Shown: positions 1 to 5,060 of the stretch, one piece after another
How positions within the stretch are numbered: position 1 is the first letter of the stretch
How the letters are laid out: each line of letters starts with the position of its first letter
Source of the DNA: Ferroglobus sp.
GTDB taxonomy: Archaea; Halobacteriota; Archaeoglobi; Archaeoglobales; Archaeoglobaceae
Reading direction: 5' to 3'
Assembly: GCA_015523665.1 (NCBI GenBank)
Contig: WAJX01000193.1
Coordinates: 1-5,872 of the forward strand
Length of the DNA: 5,872 bases
Position numbers and translations under genes: made by a program
Notes under the pieces: model-generated
Seen by the model: only the letters and a program-made list of their open reading frames with translations
What the model was told of the DNA's origin: nothing
Databases searched by the model: none

Positions 1-382
<382 letters not shown>

Positions 383-428
383 TGGCGGGGTATCCTGCCG
401 GATTTATCCTGCTGGCAAGCCCATCTCA

Positions 429-447
429 GACCGCAACCATTGCGGTC
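429..447 (-). other. Compact 8-bp hairpin in the rRNA leader
   Basis: GACCGCAA (447-440) pairs perfectly with TTGCGGTC (436-429) around a 3-nt loop on the RNA strand. Its ACCGCA and TGCGGT cores repeat those of the larger leader hairpin at 460-527, so arms of the two structures could exchange partners. On the plus strand the same hairpin is followed by CTCCTTTTTT (448-457), which looks like a terminator for antisense transcription, but no plus-strand gene is visible there. Confidence 0.6.
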
Positions 448-459
448 CTCCTTTTTTAT

Positions 460-527
460 ACCGCAGGTAGGAAACTACCCCTCATTTTAGGCTTACGCCT
501 TATCGGAGTATTTGCCGGACCTGCGGT
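460..527 (-). other. Long irregular hairpin in the rRNA leader
   Basis: On the RNA strand the outer helix is a perfect 9-bp pairing of ACCGCAGGT (527-519) with ACCTGCGGT (468-460). Nested inside are TACTCC (510-505) with GGGGTA (481-476), including one G-U pair, and an apical AGGC/GCCT stem (500-497 with 492-489) closed by a GTAA loop of GNRA type. The nested helices are mutually compatible and form one rod-like structure. A competing local hairpin, GGTAG-TTTC-CTACC (479-466), would break the base of the rod. A role in precursor folding or processing is inferred. Confidence 0.6.
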
Positions 528-556
528 TTCTGGTAAAATATTATTATAATATTGTA

Positions 557-572
557 GTTTATAAGCTTTATG
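557..572 (-). promoter_or_regulatory. Proximal rRNA promoter (BRE/TATA)
   Basis: The minus strand reads CATAAAGCTTATAAAC, an archaeal A-rich BRE followed by a TATA box CTTATAAA (565-558). A start site about 25 nt downstream of the box centre would fall near 536, just before the structured GC-rich leader begins. It matches the distal element at 609-624 in 12 of 16 positions. Confidence 0.7.
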
Positions 573-608
573 CTCCTTATTATATTGGTTCTTGCATTTT
601 TATTGTCT

Positions 609-624
609 GTATATAAGTATTTTG
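609..624 (-). promoter_or_regulatory. Distal rRNA promoter (BRE/TATA)
   Basis: The minus strand reads CAAAATACTTATATAC. This is a good archaeal BRE plus TATA box (TTATATA, 616-610) and a better consensus fit than the proximal copy 52 bp downstream. The predicted start site is near 587. Tandem promoters are common ahead of archaeal rRNA operons, so both may be active. Confidence 0.6.
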
Positions 625-712
625 CTCTCAAAAGAGATTTTATATTTGATAATTTATTTTTCAAACTTAATATTAATTTTAATTTTATTATTATATAATA
701 TTAATATAATTA

Positions 713-1225
713 TTATTTTCTTATAAATCTTTCAATTTCGTTTTCTATTTCAGAAATCCAATCAATTTTTCCCACCGGATATTTCTTCCCTTTCAAGATA
801 CTCTCTATCATCGCAGCAACTTCTTCTGGGGTTTTATATGTAGTGTCTATCTCATGAACGTTCAATGACCTTTCAATTGATTCGATAAGTATTCTATCAA
901 CAATCTCAGCTTCAAGATTCTCAAGTATTTTATCTATCTCCCATCCTCTGTTTTCAAGTCTTCTTTTTAATTCCTTTGGATTGCACCTTAAAACTATTAT
1001 AACGTCGGTGTTGAGAAGATGTGAGATGTGCCCCTCAATAAAGTCGTAATCAAGATTTGATACGATCTTTGAAAGTTTCTCAACATCAACTACTCCCTCA
1101 TTCTCATCTACACATCCATACTTTTTTGCAAGTTGATTAACATTAGCGACTCTATATCCCTTCTCCTGCAAAATCTTTGCAACTGATGACTTACCCGTTC
1201 CTGGAGTCCCCGTTATAGCTATCAT
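713..1225 (-). CDS. fap7: AK6/Fap7-type adenylate kinase, 30S assembly factor
   Basis: This 170-residue protein is a small P-loop kinase of the AK6/Fap7 (hCINAP) family. Members have adenylate kinase/ATPase activity, and in yeast and studied archaea Fap7 acts with protein uS11 late in small-subunit maturation. The Walker A loop is GTPGTGKS at residues 6-13. The family signature IEGHISHLL sits at 63-71, the short lid region LENRGWEIDKILENLEAEI at about 90-108, and HEIDTT at 124-129. The length matches the family (about 170-180). The ATG shares an ATGA overlap with the hisC stop, so translational coupling is likely; GGTGGTG just upstream can serve as ribosome binding site. It is the last gene of the operon, and the next gene on the same strand is 16S rRNA, which fits an assembly role. 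The family assignment is firm. The ribosome role comes from homologues, and the gene symbol is borrowed from them. Confidence 0.92.
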   Translation of the reverse strand: MIAITGTPGTGKSSVAKILQEKGYRVANVNQLAKKYGCVDENEGVVDVEKLSKIVSNLDYDFIEGHISHLLNTDVIIVLRCNPKELKRRLENRGWEIDKILENLEAEIVDRILIESIERSLNVHEIDTTYKTPEEVAAMIESILKGKKYPVGKIDWISEIENEIERFIRK

Positions 1226-2322
1226 ACACCACCATATATCCCATGTATCTCCTCAAGAGCTTCAATCAACATATCATTCTCCTCTCTCTTTCCGACAGAT
1301 ATTCTAAGAGAGTGTTTTGAACAACCTCTAAAATTACTACAATCTCTAACTATAATCCCCCTCCTTTCAAGGAGATTCGAAAGCTCTGTTGAGCTGTAAT
1401 GTTCAGATTCGACATAGATGAAGTTTGCTTCTGATGGGTAAACCCTAAAAAAAGATTTCAGCTTTTTTTCAAGTCTCCTTCTTTCAGCTAAAATCATTCT
1501 TACAGTATTCTCCATATATTCTCTATCCTTTAAAGCTGAGATAGCAGCTATTATAGCTATATTAGATAATGGAAAAGGAGTTGAGACTTTCATAAACTCT
1601 CTCCTTAAATCTGGATGCATTATAGCGTAACCAATCCTGAGATTGGCTAATCCGAATGCTTTTGAAAAAGTTCTACCTATTATAACATTCTCCATTTCTG
1701 CTAACATGGTTAATCTCTTTTGAGTGAATTCAGCGTAAGCCTCATCAATAAAAACTAACCCTCTAACACTTTCTACAATCTCTCTAACAAAATCAAAACT
1801 CTCCACATTTCCTGTAGGGTTGTTTGGAGAGTTTAAAATTGTTAAAACCGCATCTCTTTCAAACTCTGCTGTTTTAAATTCTTCATCTCTTTTTAAAAAT
1901 ACAGTCACAGCTCTATGCATCCTCGCAAGAGTTTCGTAATAGGTATAGGTTGGAATTGGAATTGCCACTTTATCTCCGTCCCTCACACACATTCTAAAAA
2001 TCGTTTCCATAATACCATCCATACCAGCTCCTAAAGCTATCATATCCTCCTCAAAACCAATATATCTTGATATCTCCTCTCTCAGCTCAACCGCATCACT
2101 TGGAGGATATATGTGGAAATTCTTGAAATCTGATATACTCTCAATAACATTAGGAGAACAACCATAAGGGTTTTCATTCGATGCAAGCTTTATAACTCTC
2201 TTTAACCCATACTTTCTCCTAACTTCTTCAACAGATTTCCCTGGTATATACTCAGGAATATCTTTTAAAAAATTTCTTATTCTTTCTTTAATATCTTTAA
2301 TGTGATTTCCATCTCCTTCCAA
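1222..2322 (-). CDS. hisC: Histidinol-phosphate aminotransferase (PLP, class I/II)
   Basis: HisC transfers the amino group from glutamate to imidazole-acetol phosphate in histidine synthesis, in the cytosol with PLP. The 366-residue protein has the HisC N-terminal signature IPGKSVEEV (26-34) and KLASNENPYG (45-54), then NSPNNPTG (164-171), DEAYAEF (193-199), the PLP-lysine segment TFSKAFGLANLRIGY with Lys221, and the C-terminal phosphate-contact motif LRISVG (339-344). The start is unusual. TTG at 2322 is the only usual start codon before the conserved region, because an in-frame TGA lies two codons upstream and no ATG, GTG or TTG follows before the conserved core. A weak GGTG (2336-2333) sits 10 nt upstream. 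This start lies inside the small gene 2277-2435. Archaeoglobi can carry more than one HisC-like protein, so aromatic or other substrates are possible; no other his gene is in view. Confidence 0.9.
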   Translation of the reverse strand: MEGDGNHIKDIKERIRNFLKDIPEYIPGKSVEEVRRKYGLKRVIKLASNENPYGCSPNVIESISDFKNFHIYPPSDAVELREEISRYIGFEEDMIALGAGMDGIMETIFRMCVRDGDKVAIPIPTYTYYETLARMHRAVTVFLKRDEEFKTAEFERDAVLTILNSPNNPTGNVESFDFVREIVESVRGLVFIDEAYAEFTQKRLTMLAEMENVIIGRTFSKAFGLANLRIGYAIMHPDLRREFMKVSTPFPLSNIAIIAAISALKDREYMENTVRMILAERRRLEKKLKSFFRVYPSEANFIYVESEHYSSTELSNLLERRGIIVRDCSNFRGCSKHSLRISVGKREENDMLIEALEEIHGIYGGV

Positions 2323-2435
2323 TTCTCATCAACACCTTTCAAAGTTGATACCAACGCTACTAATACATTCTCAAATACTTTCTGTACGTAATCATTCATA
2401 GCAATCTTTTTTCCATTTATCTTAAGTTCTATCAT
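2277..2435 (-). CDS. Small conserved-looking protein, 52 aa, function unknown
   Basis: This is a complete short reading frame between moaA and hisC. It starts with ATG at 2435 in an ATGA overlap with the moaA stop and ends with TAA at 2277-2279, 46 nt inside hisC. A ribosome binding site GGAG (2448-2445) lies 9 nt before the ATG. The protein begins MIELKINGKKIAMNDYVQKV, continues with a hydrophobic stretch (FENVLVALVSTLKG, 21-34) and then GVDENWKEMEITLKI (34-48), ending KKE. It looks like a small cytosolic alpha/beta protein: a beta strand, an amphipathic helix, then a second strand. There is no signal peptide, no cysteine, and nothing to suggest a modified peptide. It fills what would otherwise be a 109-nt gap in a gap-free operon. 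The pattern (I-E-L-x-x-N-G-K early, L-K-G-V-x-x-x-W later) reminds me of unnamed archaeal proteins of this size, but I cannot name a family. Confidence 0.75.
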   Translation of the reverse strand: MIELKINGKKIAMNDYVQKVFENVLVALVSTLKGVDENWKEMEITLKILKKE

Positions 2436-3310
2436 TTACATCCACTCCAATAAGGTTCCCTAAGCATAACCGCTTTTTTTATAGCGTTTATTAAATCTTC
2501 CCCTTTAAGTCCCCTTATATTGACAAGATTATCATTTCTCATTAAACATGGCTTTATTTTTCCATCTGCGGTAACTCTTATTCTGTTACAAGCCATACAA
2601 AACTCTGAATTGTCTATCGGATTAACAAATTCAACTATTGCTTTATCAAGTATATATTGCCTCCTTCTATGCATAGCCCTCACTTTAACTTCTTTAGCCT
2701 CTTTTTTTATCTTCTTTTCAATCAGAGAGAGGTCGTAATGATTATCGTTATTTCCAACAACTTCTATTAACTGCAAAATCACATTATGCTTATATCTTGA
2801 AACAAAATCAATCATATTGTCTATTTCCTCTACATTAAAGTTGTCTATAACTACCATATTTACCTTAACTGGTGTAAGCCCCATACTAACAGCTTCACTT
2901 ATTCCATCTAAAACTTTATCTAACTTTCCACCCCGAGTAATGGCTCGATACTTCTCCTCATTTAATGTATCCAAACTAACGTTAACTCTACTAAGCCCAG
3001 CTTCTTTCAATTCTGCTGCAATTTTTGAAAGGTTTATCCCATTGGTTGTAAGTGAGATTTCATCAAATCTGGGCATAGAACTTATGATATCTGTAACATC
3101 TCTCCTCATTAAAGGCTCTCCACCCGTTATCTTAACCTTTTTTATTCCAAGCTTTTTGAATGCACTTACTATTGTTTTAATCTCATCAACACTCATCTCA
3201 TCATTTGATGAATAACCTTCTCGATGACAATAATAGCATGATAGATTGCATCTGTTCGTTATTGAAATCCTCAAGTTTGTTATTCTCCTCCCGAATCTAT
3301 CGATGAGCAT
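2432..3310 (-). CDS. moaA: GTP 3',8-cyclase MoaA (radical SAM)
   Basis: MoaA turns GTP into 3',8-cyclo-GTP, the first step of molybdopterin synthesis (Mo or W cofactor). The 292-residue protein has the MoaA N-terminus DRFGRRITNLRISITNRCN. The radical SAM cluster is CNLSCYYC (Cys21, 25, 28), the SAM-binding motif TGGEPLMRRD is at 62-71, and the family stretch RVNVSLDTL is at 108-116. The C-terminal second [4Fe-4S] site has Cys238, Cys241 and Cys255 in the usual C-x2-C-x13-C spacing. The ATG at 3310 lies 31 nt inside mobA and is preceded by GAGGAG, a strong but closely spaced ribosome binding site. A later SD-like GGGAGGAG followed by TTG is rejected because it would delete the conserved N-terminus. 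The protein ends PYWSGCK and lacks the C-terminal Gly-Gly important in studied MoaA/MOCS1A. No moaC, moaE or moaD is in view. Confidence 0.95.
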   Translation of the reverse strand: MLIDRFGRRITNLRISITNRCNLSCYYCHREGYSSNDEMSVDEIKTIVSAFKKLGIKKVKITGGEPLMRRDVTDIISSMPRFDEISLTTNGINLSKIAAELKEAGLSRVNVSLDTLNEEKYRAITRGGKLDKVLDGISEAVSMGLTPVKVNMVVIDNFNVEEIDNMIDFVSRYKHNVILQLIEVVGNNDNHYDLSLIEKKIKKEAKEVKVRAMHRRRQYILDKAIVEFVNPIDNSEFCMACNRIRVTADGKIKPCLMRNDNLVNIRGLKGEDLINAIKKAVMLREPYWSGCK

Positions 3311-3885
3311 ATCTCCTCAGCTCTCTTTAAGTCTTCAAAGGTGTTGATGTTTATGAAAGATATTAAATTTTTGTCAAATTTCTTCAGACATCTAACATCA
3401 TAAAGAAATACTCTTTCAAGTCTAAAAACAGGATTTAGTATTTTCCTTTCATTTTTTAAAAAACTCCTTTCAATTTCATCAACTAACGATGGAGAATAAA
3501 CAGCCAGTAATGGTTCAAGCTTTAAATCTGGCCATACAGGGATTACAGCATCAGCTTTTTTCATTAAAGCTGTATTAAAAATCTCCACGATAACTTCTTT
3601 TTTAACAAACGGCATGTCTGTTGCAATTATTGCAGTATAATCCTTAAAATATTTTAAAGCGGAATGTATACCTGCGAGAGGGCCGAAATTTCTTAAAGAA
3701 TCACATATACTTGGCATCTTAAAAATGCTTTTTTGCCTCTCATCTCTACAAACAACAACAATGTTAAACTCCTTAAATCTATCGTAGATTCTATCAATTA
3801 TCTTTTTACCACACAAATTTATCATTGATTTTTCAATAAAATTCATTCTTTTCCCTTTCCCACCAGCTAAAATTGCGATATTCAC
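3280..3885 (-). CDS. mobA: Molybdenum cofactor guanylyltransferase MobA
   Basis: MobA transfers GMP from GTP to molybdopterin, giving the guanine-dinucleotide form used by DMSO-reductase-family enzymes and, as tungsten versions, by many archaeal enzymes. The 201-residue protein is a nucleotidyltransferase of GT-A-like fold. It has LAGGKGKRM (6-14) with the distal Lys19, GPLAGIHSAL (68-77), the metal-site ATDMPF with Asp90, and the C-terminal FININTFEDLKRAE (177-190). The length is normal for the family. The start is GTG at 3885, which begins the canonical MNIAILAGG. There is no ribosome binding site in front, and a TATA box lies about 25 bp upstream, so the transcript is probably leaderless. 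It is the first gene of the minus-strand operon and overlaps moaA by 31 nt. A related sugar-phosphate or CofC-like transferase is less likely given the motifs and the moaA neighbour. Confidence 0.9.
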   Translation of the reverse strand: MNIAILAGGKGKRMNFIEKSMINLCGKKIIDRIYDRFKEFNIVVVCRDERQKSIFKMPSICDSLRNFGPLAGIHSALKYFKDYTAIIATDMPFVKKEVIVEIFNTALMKKADAVIPVWPDLKLEPLLAVYSPSLVDEIERSFLKNERKILNPVFRLERVFLYDVRCLKKFDKNLISFININTFEDLKRAEEICSSIDSGGE

Positions 3886-3935
3886 AATACGAATAAGTTA
3901 GATATGTATTTAAGCTGATTGAAAGCTCAGGATTT
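3886..3935. promoter_or_regulatory. Divergent mobA/mfnA promoter sharing one TATA element
   Basis: Only 50 bp separate the GTG of mobA (minus) from the ATG of mfnA (plus). Near the middle is GTATTTAAG (3906-3914), which reads CTTAAATAC on the other strand, a good TATA box in the mobA direction and an acceptable one toward mfnA. Its centre (about 3910) is about 25 bp from the mobA GTG and 26 bp from the mfnA ATG, the usual archaeal TATA-to-start-site distance. Neither gene has a well-spaced Shine-Dalgarno sequence. The simplest reading is two leaderless transcripts fired outward from one or two overlapping TATA boxes. No clear operator palindrome is seen. Confidence 0.65.
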
Positions 3936-5060
3936 ATGGATGTAGTTGATATCATCAATGATCTCAAAAGCTTTAGAAGAAAAGACATACCTTACTCAAG
4001 AGTTCTGAGTTCGATGTGCACCTCACCACATCCAATAGCTGTTAAGGCACATCAGTTATTTATAGAAACTAATCTTGGAGATCCTGGGATCTTCGTTGGT
4101 ACTTGGGAACTTGAGAGAAAATTAATATCTATGATAGGAAAACTTTTACATAAAAATGATTGTGCTGGATATATATGCTCAGGAGGGACAGAAGCTAACA
4201 TACAAGGTATCAGATCCGCTCGAAATCTAAAAAGAGTGAAAAAACCCAATATAGTCATTCCAAAATCGGCACATTTTTCATTTGAGAAGATAGGAGACAT
4301 ATTAGGGGTTCGAATAAAGAGAGTTGGATTAGATGAGGATTACAGAGTTAACACCTCAGAAGTTGAAAAAAAGATTGATAAAAACACTATCGCAATCGTC
4401 GGCATAGCTGGAACGACAGAATTGGGACAAGTCGATCCTATTGATGAGTTATCAGAGATTGCTATTGAAAAAGATGTTAAACTTCATGTAGATGCAGCTT
4501 TCGGTGGGCTTGTGATTCCATTTATGGATAAAAAATTTCCTTTCGATTTTGAGCTTGAAGGAGTTTCATCTATAACTATAGACCCACACAAGATGGGTAT
4601 GGCAACTATACCTGCTGGAGGAATTTTGTTCAGAGATGAAAGTTATCTGAGAGCTCTTGAAGTCGAAACTCCGTATTTAACCAGTAAATATCAATACACA
4701 CTAACAGGAACCCGCCCAGGAGCAAGTGTTGCATCAGCTTATGCAGTTTTGAAATATTTAGGATTTAAAGGGATGAAGAGGATAATAGAAAGATGTCTTA
4801 AAAATACAATATTGCTTGTTGAAGAGATGCAAAAGTTAGGATTTGAGCCGGTTATAGAGCCTATAATGAATGTGGTTTCATTTAAAACTAAGAAAGCGGA
4901 AAAAATTAAAGAAGAGCTTTATAAAAGAAGATGGGTTATTTCAACGATAAAAGAGCCGAGAGCTATAAGAATGGTTATTATGCCTCACGTAAATGAAGAG
5001 ATAGTCTTAAACTTTATTGAAGAATTCAAGAGAGTGATTAAAAGTATTAATGCAATCTAA
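3936..5060 (+). CDS. mfnA: L-tyrosine/L-aspartate decarboxylase MfnA (PLP)
   Basis: MfnA is an archaeal group II PLP decarboxylase. In methanogens it makes tyramine for methanofuran, and related archaeal enzymes decarboxylate aspartate to beta-alanine for coenzyme A; which one dominates here cannot be read from sequence. The 374-residue protein has the MfnA N-terminal block ILSSMCTSPHP-like (VLSSMCTSPHP, 23-33) and ETNLGDPGIF (44-53), CSGGTEAN (81-88), the cofactor-stacking His113 in AHFSFEK, DAAFGG with Asp186, and the PLP lysine in DPHKMGM (Lys219). GTRPGAS follows at 258-264. The length is close to the family norm of about 365-395. ATG at 3936 keeps the typical N-terminus; there is no usable ribosome binding site and a TATA element sits about 26 bp upstream, so translation is probably leaderless. 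Its 3' end overlaps the convergent radical SAM gene by 14 nt. Confidence 0.93.
   Translation: MDVVDIINDLKSFRRKDIPYSRVLSSMCTSPHPIAVKAHQLFIETNLGDPGIFVGTWELERKLISMIGKLLHKNDCAGYICSGGTEANIQGIRSARNLKRVKKPNIVIPKSAHFSFEKIGDILGVRIKRVGLDEDYRVNTSEVEKKIDKNTIAIVGIAGTTELGQVDPIDELSEIAIEKDVKLHVDAAFGGLVIPFMDKKFPFDFELEGVSSITIDPHKMGMATIPAGGILFRDESYLRALEVETPYLTSKYQYTLTGTRPGASVASAYAVLKYLGFKGMKRIIERCLKNTILLVEEMQKLGFEPVIEPIMNVVSFKTKKAEKIKEELYKRRWVISTIKEPRAIRMVIMPHVNEEIVLNFIEEFKRVIKSINAI

Larger units (their letters stand above)
383..536 (-). other. Transcribed leader of the 16S rRNA precursor
   Basis: This is the roughly 150-nt stretch between the proximal promoter's expected start site (about 536) and the mature 16S 5' end at 382. 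It has no open reading frame of note and is much more GC-rich and structured than the spacer upstream. It contains a long irregular hairpin (460-527), a compact 8-bp hairpin (429-447), and a 3' section (384-412) with two copies of GCAGGATA on the RNA strand. In archaea the sequence just before 16S normally pairs with sequence after the 16S 3' end to make a processing stem with a bulge-helix-bulge cleavage site. The partner is outside the window, so that stem cannot be confirmed here. Confidence 0.75.
541..712. other. AT-rich spacer between the kinase gene and the 16S leader
   Basis: This spacer is almost pure A/T between about 637 and 712 and holds the two rRNA promoters in its 16S-proximal part. 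It includes a 12-bp palindrome TATTATATAATA (689-700) and a small CTCT-CAAA-AGAG hairpin (625-636). No coding sequence is credible here. On the minus strand no run of five or more T occurs anywhere from the kinase stop to the 16S start, so a typical archaeal oligo-T terminator for the upstream operon is not visible. Confidence 0.6.

Noticed and set aside
429..457. Hairpin plus T-run on the plus strand resembling an intrinsic terminator
   Set aside because: No plus-strand gene precedes it, and on the rRNA strand the T-run is an A-run. The hairpin is better explained as rRNA leader structure.
637..712. AT-only tract with short palindromes as a possible replication origin
   Set aside because: There are no origin recognition box repeats with G-tracts and no orc1/cdc6 gene nearby; promoter-proximal AT-rich spacer explains it.
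2250..2330. TGATGA ... CTGA pair on the minus strand suggesting a C/D box sRNA
   Set aside because: The spacing is long, no D'/C' pair or terminal stem is seen, and the bases are already explained by the small gene and hisC.
2520..3215. Two plus-strand open frames (72 and 132 codons) opposite moaA
   Set aside because: They lie entirely antisense to a clear moaA, are rich in Ser/Leu/Ile as shadow frames usually are, and have no promoter or ribosome binding site of their own.
3260..3310. Later moaA start at the TTG after GGGAGGAG
   Set aside because: It would remove the conserved DRFGRRITNL segment of MoaA; the purine-rich stretch simply encodes Gly-Arg-Arg.
4052..4300. 82-codon minus-strand open frame inside mfnA
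   Set aside because: It is fully antisense to the conserved PLP-decarboxylase coding region, resembles no family, and has no upstream signals.
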